From positions 44,817,227 to 44,881,226 of the forward strand of contig OU744732.1 of assembly GCA_916613615.1 (NCBI GenBank): a DNA stretch of 64,000 bases. Direction: 5' to 3'. The notes under the pieces were generated by a model. It ran no database searches, was not told where the DNA came from, and saw nothing but the letters and a program-made list of their open reading frames with translations. This document shows positions 39,501-49,779 of this stretch, piece by piece; position 1 is the stretch's first letter; each line of letters opens with the position of its first letter. Source of the stretch: Steromphala cineraria (lineage: Eukaryota > Mollusca > Gastropoda > Trochida > Trochidae). Made by a program: the position numbers and the translations under genes.

Positions 39501-40171
39501 GCTGGACAATAGCGCCCTATCTCTCAATACCTAGATAGCTAAGCTTGAAACAGCTGTGAAATGTACAACACTAATCAATTGCTTGCCATGATTTACACAC
39601 CGCAATAGACACTGCATCTTGTCAATATAGCACCATCAACAGCTGATAAAACACCTCGTCAATTCCAGAACATCATGTTTACATTTTAAAATCATTTTTG
39701 AAAATAAAAGATTTTGTAAAGAAATCAATTAAGGATCATGACTTTTAACAGGTTTGCCGTTAAGGCTGTGATTTCCATGCTAAATTGTTTATAACTACAA
39801 GATACATCATCATCAAATTGCCAATCACAATAATATCATAATCATCATCATTTCAAAATTGATCACCATCAACAACAAATTTAAAAATATCAGTTTCTTC
39901 ACAGTTTAATAATTTCACAGCTTTAAGATGAAGCTTTAAATAAGGACTTTTTAATAATAATAACTTTTTCTTCTATAAGTCACAAATCATCATTTTTCAC
40001 AAAAAGTATAAAATTACAAATTTGACAAAATCTTACCTGATCATCAACTTGTACTGCCATCAAATTTCGTTGATTCCTATCTTCCGATCCTCGTATATAT
40101 TTCATCCAATTGCCGCTACCTGGGTCACTAGCGTCCACCCATCCCTTGACTTTGCCGCAGTCGTCAACCAA
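19531..40171 (-). CDS. MECOM/PRDM16: PRDM3/PRDM16 (MECOM/EVI1-class) PR-domain zinc-finger regulator, 3' five exons (gene span, partial)
   Basis: Coding sequence is join(40171-40037, 32148-32031, 24580-24427, 22119-22011, 21558-19531) on the minus strand, giving 847 residues without the N-terminus. All introns are GT-AG and junction phases are 0, 1, 2 and 0, so the reading frame stays open throughout. Order of parts: C-terminal half of the PR domain (residues 1 to about 85), C2HC finger 1 (91-112), five more proximal fingers (155-289), a Pro/Ser-rich linker with acidic Ser/Asp stretches, CtBP motifs PFDLSKK (476) and PLDLSKK (501), three distal C2H2 fingers (625-704), a conserved [11 protein letters not shown] segment and an acidic tail. 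This order is specific to PRDM3/16. In known members the protein is a nuclear DNA-binding regulator that recruits CtBP co-repressors, and vertebrate members have been reported to methylate H3K9. The first PR exon and start codon are absent from the window. Whether this is a single pro-orthologue or one of two paralogues cannot be judged here. Confidence 0.95.
21559..22010 (-). other. Intron between the terminal exon and the finger-3 exon
   Basis: This 452 bp intron is very AT-rich with many homopolymer A/T runs. I see no extra exon, repeat or motif cluster in it. Confidence 0.9.
22011..22119 (-). CDS. MECOM/PRDM16: Internal exon: Ser/Glu-rich linker and first three ligands of a C2H2 finger
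   Basis: This 109 bp exon has acceptor GGTTTCAG at 22127-22120 and donor CAG/GTAAAT at 22010. Its first base, T, completes the codon AG|T (Ser) begun in the upstream exon. It then encodes a short acidic Ser/Thr-rich linker ([16 protein letters not shown]) and [20 protein letters not shown]. Two Cys and one His are here; the second His is three residues into the next exon, so the intron sits inside the finger. Vertebrate EVI1 is split at the equivalent SNLIRHQ point. The finger matches vertebrate EVI1 finger 3. The vertebrate finger 2 has no counterpart in this exon or the previous one. Confidence 0.95.
22120..24426 (-). other. Intron between finger-1 and finger-3 exons
   Basis: This 2,307 bp intron is AT-rich, apart from a GC-richer island at about 22830-23180 listed separately. 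I searched it for an exon carrying the missing vertebrate finger 2 (CxxC...HxxxH) and found none. Confidence 0.85.
22830..23180 (-). promoter_or_regulatory. GC-richer intronic island with minus-strand CCAAT boxes
   Basis: This CpG-containing segment contrasts with the AT-rich intron. ATTGG (CCAAT on the gene's strand) occurs at 23066-23070 and 23101-23105. It lies 0.7-1.1 kb upstream of the finger-3 exon, so an enhancer or an internal promoter are both possible. No initiator or TATA signal stands out. Confidence 0.25.
24427..24580 (-). CDS. MECOM/PRDM16: Internal exon: C2HC zinc finger 1
   Basis: This 154 bp exon has acceptor CATTTCCAG at 24589-24581 and donor AAAAG/GTAATT at 24426. It starts with AA, completing G|AA (Glu) from the PR exon, and ends with AG, completing AG|T (Ser). 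It encodes [13 protein letters not shown] followed by [14 protein letters not shown], a finger with ligands Cys, Cys, His, Cys. That C2HC form is typical of finger 1 of PRDM3/16. The remaining 23 residues are a hydrophilic linker. An in-frame Met in the linker (AMTRE) could start a product lacking the PR domain and finger 1 if an internal promoter exists; this is only a possibility. Confidence 0.93.
24690..24880. repeat. Degenerate tandem repeat of GTGAAATTGACGAT-like units
   Basis: GTGAAATTGACGAT/GTGAAATAGACAAT-like words recur roughly every 24-27 bp, becoming weaker toward lower coordinates. Confidence 0.55.
24880..25090 (-). promoter_or_regulatory. GC-richer island just upstream of the finger-1 exon
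   Basis: Located 300-500 bp upstream (on the gene's strand) of exon 24580-24427, with ATTGG at 24985-24989 and 25035-25039. Mammalian MECOM produces PR-less EVI1 transcripts from an internal promoter, so this position is suggestive. It is inference only. Confidence 0.25.
25900..26260. promoter_or_regulatory. GC-richer intronic island with a CCCCGCC box
   Basis: A CpG-containing complex segment in the 7.4 kb intron. It includes CCCCGCC near 26077, CAGGTGAGC, TAATTAG and several CCTGTC/GGACAGG words. Probably cis-regulatory; no gene signal. Confidence 0.25.
26440..26960. promoter_or_regulatory. TGACCA/TGGTCA-rich intronic island
   Basis: Eight TGACCA or TGGTCA hexamers fall in about 500 bp, with additional TGTCC/GGACA words. 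That is far above what this base composition predicts (about 0.2). Both orientations occur and spacing is irregular, so it is not a simple tandem repeat. The binding factor is unknown. Confidence 0.35.
27575..27850. repeat. Tandem repeat, about 87-bp period, three degenerate copies
   Basis: ATTATTTGTATATTACTTTG at 27632 recurs at 27718 and, weakly, at about 27806. The intervening GAGTTGTCYTT and GGGGAGGAATT-like blocks also repeat. G-runs of five to six bases lie within and just before it. Confidence 0.7.
29060..29480. promoter_or_regulatory. GC-richer intronic island
   Basis: A complex, CpG-containing segment between AT-rich flanks. The minus-strand open frame at 29064-29258 has no recognisable domain and no splice signals that fit the gene's phases. 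A regulatory role is inferred from composition only. Confidence 0.2.
30001..31080. promoter_or_regulatory. CAGGT/ACCTG (E-box type) motif cluster
   Basis: I count 22 CAGGT or ACCTG pentamers in 1,080 bp, absent only from about 30481-30780. Roughly one per kb is expected at this base composition. Most read CAGGTA or CAGGTG, the core recognised by ZEB, Snail and some bHLH factors. Both strands are used and spacing is irregular, which argues against a satellite and against splice donors. Confidence 0.4.
32031..32148 (-). CDS. MECOM/PRDM16: Internal exon: C-terminal strand and post-SET part of the PR domain
   Basis: This 118 bp exon has acceptor CATTTATAG at 32157-32149 and donor GAAGATG/GTATGT at 32030. 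It starts in phase 0 and leaves one base (G) for the next exon. It encodes [18 protein letters not shown], the end of a SET-like fold (the vertebrate counterpart reads IFYRVVADIAPGEELLLF), then a Met/Glu-rich stretch ([16 protein letters not shown]) leading into finger 1. The recognisable block is short but diagnostic, and the phases agree with both neighbours. CAGGTAAG-like hexamers crowd the intron on both sides. Confidence 0.93.
32149..40036 (-). other. Intron between the two PR exons
   Basis: This 7,888 bp intron is mostly AT-rich. It contains CAGGT motifs at 32160-32330, small TGACCA/TGGTCA islands at 32.38-32.46 and 34.39-34.57 kb, and a 19-bp tandem triplicate at 33951-34007. Complex GC-richer segments occur near 35.15-35.58, 35.85-36.25 and 36.8-37.3 kb. 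No coding exon is recognised. Confidence 0.85.
33951..34007. repeat. 19-bp tandem repeat, three copies
   Basis: Unit TTACTCTGAAGTTGTTTAT at 33951, 33970 (one change) and 33989; a partial fourth copy begins at 34008. Confidence 0.95.
40037..40171 (-). CDS. MECOM/PRDM16: Internal exon: middle of the PR (SET-like) domain
   Basis: This 135 bp exon encodes exactly 45 codons in phase 0 on both sides. The acceptor is TTTTTATTCAG at 40182-40172 and the donor is GATCAG/GTAAGA at 40036. It encodes [20 protein letters not shown], then [20 protein letters not shown], then QVDDQ. The signature DASxP...NWMKYIR...NLxAxQxxDQ matches the PR domain of vertebrate MDS1-EVI1 and PRDM16, and the next exon continues with VYYRA as expected. 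The preceding PR exon (GLGIW and FGPY region) should lie at higher coordinates, but I could not find it between 40.2 and 64 kb. Confidence 0.94.
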
Positions 40172-40493
40172 CTGAATAAAAACAAACATTTTTGAAAAAT
40201 AAACAAAAAGTAGCAAACATTCCAAAGAACATAAATATTGTGCAACACACTCACATCAACTTACAACTTTGAATTTTCCCAAGCTCATTCAATTAAAGTT
40301 TCCAAACATGATTAAAATATAAGTTCCATGAATCAACTTTTGTGAATAAGAAATCTTTGACACAAAATTTTCTAACGAAAAACAAACCTTAGATACATCA
40401 ATTTATATGGTACATCAACAATACATTTTCTAAATTAAAATGCTAAACGGCTGCATGTAACCCAATAAGAAAATGTTTCATCAACCCAAACAC

Positions 40494-40549
40494 AATTAAA
40501 ACCATGTAAAACATGGAAACATGTAAAACATGTAAAACATGTAAAATGC
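40494..40549. repeat. (ACATGTAAA)n short tandem repeat
   Basis: About five units of ACATGTAAA/ACATGGAAA, 9-10 bp each. ACATGT is self-complementary. Confidence 0.85.
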
Positions 40550-43500
40550 TGATCAACAACTAAATCTAAAACATTTACATCAAATCTTAATGATCCCTCA
40601 TATTCACCACAACATAACCAAAAACCTGCAAAAAACATTAATTATCAACTCCTTACGAAAGATACTAAATCATTTAAGATCATAGACACAAACTCATCTA
40701 ATACCAAACCCGATAAAAACTCTTTCGACATTATAAAAGAAAAGACAGCAACATGTAAAATCATGTACAACAACTTACTCAAACAGTCTTGTAACCGACT
40801 AAACACTCGTCAACTGACATCCAAACTCATAGATTCATTAAATATTGTAAATTAGATGAATCATAATCATGACATGACAACTAGCATAATTTCATTGAAA
40901 ATGCAGTGTTTCGATTGGTTGAACACAAGCCGCGGTACCAAAGCTTAAAATCAAGTGTCTTGTACTTTAAACAGCAAGCTTGATTTGATGACAGTTAAAG
41001 AGCATTAAATCATGACGAAAGTATGAATCCCGTATCTTAGATTCATTTTCAACTATCAACACATGAGCAGGCCAATCTAGATCAATTAGGATTTCATTTG
41101 GGTAATATTAACAATAATTAGCCCACCTGCCCATTTTATTATCAATCTAGTTCCCACTGTGCATAAAAGATCTCATGAATTTTTGTGAAAACTAATTTTC
41201 CATCACCTTTAACATCATACAACAATTACCAGTGCAAGCATATGATATTGCACAAAGGATTTTTTCTGATCTTTATTTTTTCTTTCTAATTTTGATTTAA
41301 CAAGGAAGGTGTTTCATCAATATTCAAGGTAACAGTTGATTAATTTTTTGTCATAACTTATTACATAATTCTGTTGCAACAAGTATTGACTGAATTTTGT
41401 GTGACTTTTCCTTTAATCTTTCAAATCATAATATTAAATAATTTCTAATCATATTTCAAAGCAGTGATTTACGCATCAAAAGATCTTAACATCCTAATAT
41501 GAATTAATGATATTATGTGAATTAAATATTGTACACATAATAACATATAACAAATACAATTGTACTTCTAAACTACTTTTTTAACTCTTTTTACAATCTT
41601 TCAAAATCCAAATATCTAAAATTATCTACTCAAACTCATAATTTCATAGTGAACTATCATTAATGCCATCCAAAAAATTCAGATGACTAAAAAAAATCAA
41701 TAATTGTAATAAAGTTTTATTAGGAGTTTGCCCTCTGTGGAATCAAAGGAAGGATAAAAGTTATCACGATGACCCCTACGAGTCATTTCATTGGTCATTC
41801 AAAAGAAGTAGATACTAATTCTCGTAACAATTTCACCTCCTTTTCTGAAGAGTGATGAGAAAGGGGGGGAGAACTCCCATCTCAATCTGATGACTGCCTT
41901 AATTAACAAGTTGCAAAGAGATGATCATGCATATATCTCGAGATAAATTCTCTTGAGAATAAAACATTCAAGCTATCTCTTTGATCAGTTTCAATTAATA
42001 AACCATTAAGGAAGGGCTAACGAGATCGTCAATTGCAATTGACATTGCTGATGAAGCGTCTGTGTGTCAAAGGTCATGATGTCAGTCATGTGCTCCCTTG
42101 AAATGAATGCGAATCATTTGTCACTCGTAACAAGTGTGATATTTATTTCAATCCTCGCTTGTACTAAATGGCACTAATTTTGATGGCAATTATCAATATT
42201 GTAGATTATTTCTGATGAAACGTTCATACTTGTCCTATGCCAAATCAAACATGGTATCACTTCGCTATTTGTGTTGACATAAATGACAAATGGATACCAG
42301 TCAAATCGCTACTTTTCTCTAATAATGACATGTGATAGGTCGAAATTGACAACCAGTTTACTGTTAGAAAGTGACGCCAATATTTCTAAATTTCTTGACA
42401 CCATCAAAATTTATATGTCAAATTTGATACTAATCATCAACAAATTGTTCTCAACGTTAAGAGTTTTAATGACTTGTGGTTTGAAACATACATTTTTTTC
42501 TCCTCTTGGACATTTTGAGTGAATTAAAAAAAAAAAAAAATTGGATGTATGTTTGTTAATCTTAAACAAAACACTTCTTAATTGAATGAATGTAAAAATA
42601 ATTTACTTTAAAAAAAATGAAATCATGATGTTATTATATCATTCACTTGTTTTCCAGAGCTTAACAAATTCATACAATTGAAATAATATCTTAAAAACAA
42701 ATGTTTCTGATTTATCTGTTTAAACACCAACATGCCTTCCAAAGAATAGGAAACGTTAAATTAACGTCTCAAAACTAACCTCAAATGGCACCTCCATATG
42801 AAATTCTTGCTAAAATATATAAAGTAAGGACGGTCTTTCCTTTGACGCCTGCTTGTACTTAAGATCAGATTCAACTAATACTGTTCATCCTATTCTTTCG
42901 ACAGGTAAGTTCCCTCACCTTAAACGAGATGATCAAAGAACACCTGGTATTAAACGACCGTGAAGAGTTCAGGCGAGGTATTACCCCTTTCCCCTAATCC
43001 GCGCAACGATTTTCAACTCTTTGCTGCTACCAGGCCATCTTTTCGCTCAGGTGCGAAATCCCTAAGCCGACAACAAACAGATTTCCGTCTTACGAACACT
43101 CAATGAAAGTCAATGCTAGCTTCTTGGCAAACTTCTTTAATTTCTGTGATTAGGGCAGGTTTGCCCATTGTATAAAGTGTGTATGATGAATAGAGGATCA
43201 CCCATCCGAACCTGAATGAGAGGTTGGTCTCATACCGGGCTGATCTCTTTGTCCTTGCCTGTTACAGAAAGATGGTTTCGCTATTGAAAAAGCCGCTGGA
43301 TAGTAAAGGAAAAATCCTAAAGAGAAATAGCTGTGATAGTACACTCATCCTTTACCAATGTCACGAATCTTTGATCTTTTTGTGTTCAATTTCATAAAAT
43401 TTTATGTCTAATTTTGTGTTGAGCCTTGATCAAGGTGTCATGTTTGTCGTGCCATCGCCCATCGACACCTGCGACCGAGACTGACAATTATGGTTCAATT

Positions 43501-44379
43501 TAACTTCTTCCGAGTCTATATGGTACATTGTCAGTCTATTATCTTTTCAAAAACACTGACGCATTCCTTAACTTTAGTGAAAGGTGAAGATGAATCTGTT
43601 AATAAAAGTCTCTCACCCGAAACATTAGTCATCACACGTGTTTCATTTCTAAAGCATGAAGCATAACCGCTTAACACTTGCAACTGTAAATATTTATTAT
43701 TTTTTTCTTTTCAAAACAAATATATACAACTTTGTACTCATTTGAAAGAGGAAAAGATTTAATTTCTAATGGTGCAACTTGTTTTTAATTTCGGGATAAT
43801 TTTGTGAAAAACATTTGATTGTTATCATTATGTGTATGAGGTTTTAAGATATCAATGGTTAACAAGATGTTGTATTAAAAGAGATGTTATGATGATATAT
43901 CTGAAAAGTTTGCCCTGTCATTCAGTGACATCTAAAAATGTCCCAAAAGAACATTATCATCCCTTTAATCTATGTTTTAAAAGGATAACATAAAAAGATC
44001 CCACCTATGATATAAAGAAAATATGACAGGCTGCCCAGTAGACAGGAACACATTAGAAGATATTACACACCTTTAATTGCACTTAAGCTAATAATAAGTT
44101 CAAGCTGACGAATTACTTTTTTATTTTTGTCAACACATAGTTCCTTAACAAAAATTTACAAAAATAAAATGACATTTTTTAAAGAAATAAAGCATCAAAG
44201 ATGATGACAATGATGTAAGATGTATATCTGTAATCATAATGCCTAAGATGCTAAGATTTCAAATTCTAACTAGTGCTAAGACAGTCAAAAGCCATGTCAA
44301 TGAATATCATTTAAGACCTTTTAAGTGCCAAGAAGATCTTTAACACAGGTCTTTAAGTAAAACATTCATATAATCCATT

Positions 44380-45150
44380 GTGCAGGTTAGGAACAAAGAT
44401 AACTGGAAGGAGACAAAGCTTGGGAGACAGACTTTCTGGACTTGTGACAAAAATATTAAAACATGGGAAAAGAGATTATTTCTAAGTGATAGGGTGCTAA
44501 AACCATCATTATCACTGATTATGAGGCTTGGGCATCCCAATTCTTGCTTTGTTACAGCTATATAGGTTAAGGCTATATGATAACCATTTCCTTCCACATG
44601 CTCCCGCTTTGCATCCTGGGTAATCTCTGCATTGCAGTGGGGCCATTTTGTGTCAAAGGTGATCAAGTATGTCCAACAAATTGGACCAGCTTGTCGCGAT
44701 CCTAGCCAAAATGTTTTGTTCTCATTATCCCCATAAGCCCCTTGACACAAGAACAAACGTCCTCGTAGACATGCTCTGGAATCATGGGAAGGGATTGTTG
44801 CCATATCGTATTGTCCACAACGCGTACGCTCTGATATCAAACATGGAGGTTGCCTCGTTGACTAATACTGATTCTGCAGGTGTGTTATCGAAAGGATTAT
44901 CCCATCCTCCTCCATTTTGGAAACATGCCCTCGGGGAACTGTTGAGTAGCATTGGGTAACAATCTGTTAGACCTATTCTACTATTGTGGGAGGAGAATAG
45001 AGTTTCAGGACAATCTTGAGTGGACTGTCCACTTGTAAGTGGACACTGGTCACTTTGATGATAGTATCAAGGCTTGACCACCTCAGATGGGCGTGAGGGG
45101 TGGGAGATGACCACAGATAATCTGTCCAAGCCCTTCCTCACCATGCTTTC
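44380..45150. promoter_or_regulatory. GC-richer island with open frames on both strands and TGACCA/TGGTCA words
   Basis: A 166-codon minus-strand frame (44840-44340) and plus-strand frames of 61 and 96 codons overlap here, with no recognisable domain. At 45010-45115 three TGACCA/TGGTCA and repeated GTGGAC/GTCCAC words cluster. The overlap on both strands suggests GC-driven openness rather than a gene. A lineage-specific exon cannot be excluded. Confidence 0.25.
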
Positions 45151-46549
45151 ATGTACATAATTACAGAGAATTTCTATCGGACAAGAATGTAAATTGCAGA
45201 CCACCCATCGATTATTAAATCTGGATTTTGTAAGAATATCTTCATCTCATACAAAGTGATAATCTCTGATGGAATTCAACATCTTGTTTTGGGTAACATA
45301 CATGGTTTTGATTGAGAATTGGAGTTAATTTGGTTCTTAAGCTTCATTTAAAAAGTATTCAAACCATTTTTGGTGTTTCCTATTTTATGTCTTCAAAAAC
45401 TGATAAGTTGACATTGCATAAGCCCTCATTTTCTATGGGTTCATAAATGGCTCATATCTACAAATTTATCATATTTTGAACTTAAAATAAAATGATACAA
45501 GTTAAGAATTTAAACAAAGATATATTATCATCTATACAATTTGAACTGTAGTGAAGTAACATTTTGAAGAACAGTTGATCACCTCAGATGAGTAAGGTTT
45601 AGTTAATAGAATGTTTAATTTTTATTTTTTTATTCAAGTGATTTTCATAATTCATTTACCTATCTATAAAACATAACTTTTAAAACATAATAGGCAAGAC
45701 ATACACAAAGAAACATACCAACAGTCAGAGGCATTATTCACGTTGATGGACTTAGTCATCACTCAGAAAATTGTCATTTTAGTACCAGGTGTCTCGTATT
45801 GTAAAAAAACATGGATAAAACACATTATCTCCTGATGTTGAACATAACCATTAGCGACTAGTATCTTCTAAAAACTTAATGACTTAATGGTCATTTGCCT
45901 CAACATTCTGGCTATAATATGCAAGGCAAAGCGAAAGATTCTAAGGCCTTCACCTGCTGTGACAATGTTTCGCTTGTGTGCAAGACGTTTTTGTCACCTT
46001 GATAATTTCGGCATGGTGGCTTGTCGCATAAATTCTCAAAGTTTAAGCACTCAAAATTAATAAAAGAACACAATATGTATACATTGTTAAAGTTTTATAG
46101 CATTAACTTTGCTCCTATGTTGTCATAAACTCATAGCACTTTTCTCAATATTGTACATCTAAACGGGCAAAAAGTGGGCAATTAACTAAATGTGTGTTTA
46201 TTATGACACTTCAAGTGATAAATGTGATAGATATTGACAAAGCTCTGAATAAACTTGGTGTGTTTGATATAATAAGTCATCACCGAGCACTGCACGACAC
46301 GGACAGTCATGATCTTAGACATTCATCGAACCCATGAAGACCTCCTCAAGCGGCAAAGACAGATATACGTGTAAATTCTGATTTGTCTCAGGTGAGCGAG
46401 CAACAGTGATAGTTCTAACACACGTAACAGCCAGAGAATTCTTCACAGGGGCATCATTATAGTATAGAGCCTACTTTTGTCGCTTAATGTGCACAAAAAA
46501 TTGATCTTCTTTGCCAGTGTTGCCAATTTTCCTCACCATGACCTTGCCC

Positions 46550-46870
46550 TCCCACCTGTATCTTAACGATATAATACCTGTGTAGGTGTGCACTCATCCT
46601 CAAGGTAAGTCACCTCTAACAGGTCTTTGGGACTAAGGGACAGGTTATCAGGTGCAAAACACCCCAGTCTCGCTTATTAGTAAAGATAGGTGTACAGCCG
46701 GGGTGACTGCTTGGTCCATGTTCATTCATACAACAGGCCACAAAAGCAGGAGATGGCTTTCGATGGCTTCTATTAAGGTGACAGGCCGTAAGGATACCTC
46801 TCTGATGTTCCCCTGACGAGCGTACAGGTGACAATACCTGTACACCTTGCTGGTTTGATACACCTGAGAG
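46550..46870. promoter_or_regulatory. Second CAGGT/ACCTG cluster
   Basis: Eight CAGGT/ACCTG words in about 320 bp, including a perfect inverted pair GTACAGGT (46822-46829) and ACCTGTAC (46836-46843). Same vocabulary as the 30-31 kb cluster, but no alignable homology. Confidence 0.35.
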
Positions 46871-48799
46871 AGGCCACAGGGACTTTCTCTCACACTATCA
46901 ATGGCAATTTGGCGTTCGTGTCTCGCCAGTGAAGAATGAATCATGGAACAATTTTCTATAAAGACGCGTTCACTTCACAGGACCAGCGTATATTTAACAG
47001 ATAAAATAAATAATTCATAATATACTTTTTAGTTGACCTGTCTGATCATAATAGCCATGGTTCAAAGATTCTCTCCTTTTCACATACATTAACTGTAATT
47101 GAACATTGATGAGAACCGATGTTTATTTACATTTCAACAGATTATATTGCAAGAAAGTGTGAAAATAAACAGTTCTCAGTACCTTCCTGAGACTTTTCAA
47201 AGTCCATTTAACTTTAAAGTGAATGAGAATGTATTATTCATCCACTCGGGTTTCACATAAAGGTTTAGGGAGATCACTTGTTAACAAGATAGAATGTCTT
47301 TATTCATTTGAATTTTTATAGACACCAAATTCACATAAAAGAAGCAATGATGTTGTTCAGAAAACTAGATTATCATTGACACATTAAATAAAAGTATATA
47401 CACAATATTTGAAAAAAAACCCATAGAAATAAAACATTTCAAGACAAAAACCTACCTCAGTAAAAAACTCAAGTGCTTTTGATTGTAGCTCCAGTAATTA
47501 ATTTCTCACACAGAACAAGTAAGGAGGAAGCGAACATCCTTACCACTTAACTAATGACTGTCTTAGTGACGAATTTAAATATTTTCTTTGTAGAATGTCA
47601 ATGACTGGACACCAAGACAAACATTAATGGGTGGAGAATCAACATTTGACAGTGGTTCATTTGCTGTTGGGAATGATGGGAAACTTTGAGAACTCTGCAA
47701 GTCTAAGACACAATAAAAATAATCAAAAGCCAGATTTTAAGATAATTAATCATTCTCAATCCCAATATTAAAACAAGGAATTTGTTCAATTTTTTTTTCA
47801 ATAACTGGTTTAATTGTTTAAAATGCATGTGCTAAATTGGATTATTTGAGGCATGTTGGCATGTTGACTGGCGGCACGGTTAAAGACGTCGAAAGCCCAG
47901 GCACACAAACGGCAAGTGTAACGTGTTTGTCGCACTGTGTAGCTAGCCGCTGAAAACGACCAACTTGCCATGCTTCGGGATCTGAATAAACATGACAAAC
48001 ATGACAACTGCAAATTTACATTTAGAGAAGCTATTTGCCGCAAACCGATTACGCATACACTGTGTGTATCTGTCGTCTTCTCATACTTTTATCTCATTGA
48101 AAACATTTTCTGGCCCGTTTAAACGCCTGTAGTTAACTTGTTTCAACTTCCGTCAGAAATTAAGGGTCACTAAATAGTGGCCTCTGGTCTGATTAAATTT
48201 TCTGGAATGTTAGCAGCAGAAGTTTAGGGCTTTATCATGATTGAATTTAATAAGGATTTGGATAATGAATTTTTTTCAGGAATATCATCATTCTTTATGT
48301 GCAAGGCATAAAAAATTGTCATAATAATCATTACAGCATATCAATTAATTTATCAATGCTCTACATTAAGATGATTTTATAATCAGTGAAAATAAGAAAA
48401 TATTTTTCGTCAAACTTACTGAAATAATATCTTCCATAGATTTATAAAAACCTAAATCCTATGATACTTGCTCAATACATGTTTCAATCAATATTTCTAA
48501 ATCATACACTTAAAATGATTTCAACATTAAAAATTTTAGAACTTCAATGATATTTCACAACACCAAACCATGGCTACTCACAGTATAGAAAGCACTACCG
48601 TTCCTTTCCACTAATTCACCATTGTGTGCTATTGTAATACACTACGATCACTGCCGCGGTATGCATTACGTATTGTAACTCCTTAGAGTGATATAAACAT
48701 GCTAATTGAGTGGCGGTTGTGAGAATGTACATTTCGCACAGAGGGAGCATTATACAATGGTGCTTGATAACACTCAGGAATCTTGGACGGAAGGAAGAT

Positions 48800-49090
48800 G
48801 GGAGGAGAATAGACAGAAGAATCTAATGGGTGAACGAAGGGGGAGGGAGGTAGACAGAGCAGAGAAATACAGGGGAGGGAGAGAGGTTGATAGATCAGAG
48901 GAATAAAGGGGGAAGAAAAGGGGGGGGGGGGTATGAATGAGAGGGGTGACTGATAGCCACAAGGGGAGAAAAAAACCAGAAGAATCCACTGGATGAATGA
49001 AGGGGGAGGGTGGTAGATAGACCAGAGGAGGGGGGGGGGGGGAAGGTAGAGGAATACAGGGGGAAGAAACGAGGGGGGGGGGGGGGTTAA
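48800..49090. repeat. Purine-rich tandem repeat, about 155-162 bp period, with G-runs
   Basis: AGAAGAATCTAATGGGTGAA near 48816 recurs as AGAAGAATCCACTGGATGAA near 48978, and the GGGGGAAGAAA block repeats with a similar shift. G-runs of 11 or more occur near 48920, 49029 and 49074. Frames over it (Arg/Glu/Gly-rich) are artefacts. Confidence 0.8.
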
Positions 49091-49253
49091 GAAAGAAATA
49101 TGAATGGCAGGGCTGGGTGATACACAGTGGAAGGGGAAACTTGGATAAACAGATAGAAGCTATATGAACGAAGCTGGGGTTGTCATAATGAGAGTTTTTT
49201 AGGGTGTGGCGGTAATTGAACCTGAGATATATCTATGTATTAAGTTATACATT

Positions 49254-49408
49254 TGTGAGGTGAGGTGATTTGGGGTTTGAAGCTGCTTTCAGGAGTTTTT
49301 CACTTATATCACGGTTGCTAGTTATATGGCAGGGTGAAAGCCCACAGCACAAATGTGACTATATGCATTGTTGTGAAACCTACAAGCATTGGCTGGAACA
49401 AGCGAGCC
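49254..49408 (+). mobile_element. Second copy of the SINE body and tail (headless fragment)
   Basis: It runs from TGTGAGGTGAGGTGATTTGG to GGCTGGAACAAGCGAGCC and aligns with the minus strand of the 16.8-17.2 kb element across body and tail (CATTGTTGTGAAACCTACAA versus CATTGCAGTGAAACCTGCAA). The tRNA-like head is missing. The polypurine repeat lies just before it. Confidence 0.65.
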
Positions 49409-49779
49409 ATGAAATCAATTTATGTTATAGTTTCATTCATGGATTAATCTCTCTTAATCATTTTTAACAAGACAAAAATAAAATCCTTTAAATCATTAGA
49501 AATCTTGTTAAAAATATTTCAAAGAATCTCCATAAACAAAAGGAAACAATTATTATTAAGCATTTTGGGATAAATTTTAAAATAAAATAATATTATTGCA
49601 ACAAAATATAATAATAACCAAATACAAATGATTTTAATTTCATCAAACATAACATATCAGTCACAATTAAGAGATCTATTCACAACAAAATCATTTTTCC
49701 ATCTTAAAGATATTGACAACACTTAAGAGAAGAGAACTGAATACTGTGAGAAATCTTCAAGAGCAATGTGTGATTTTCT

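Noticed and set aside
43030..43090. Minus-strand GLGI word, candidate for the missing PR exon
   Set aside because: In-frame stops on both sides within about 20 codons and no FGPY block.
44340..44840. 166-codon minus-strand frame in the upstream region
   Set aside because: No recognisable domain, overlapped by open plus-strand frames, and no splice phase relation to the gene. Kept only as part of a GC-rich island.
47810..48043. Minus-strand frame with a CxxC...H pattern resembling a zinc finger
   Set aside because: The fourth ligand and the hydrophobic core positions are missing; no neighbouring fingers. Chance resemblance.
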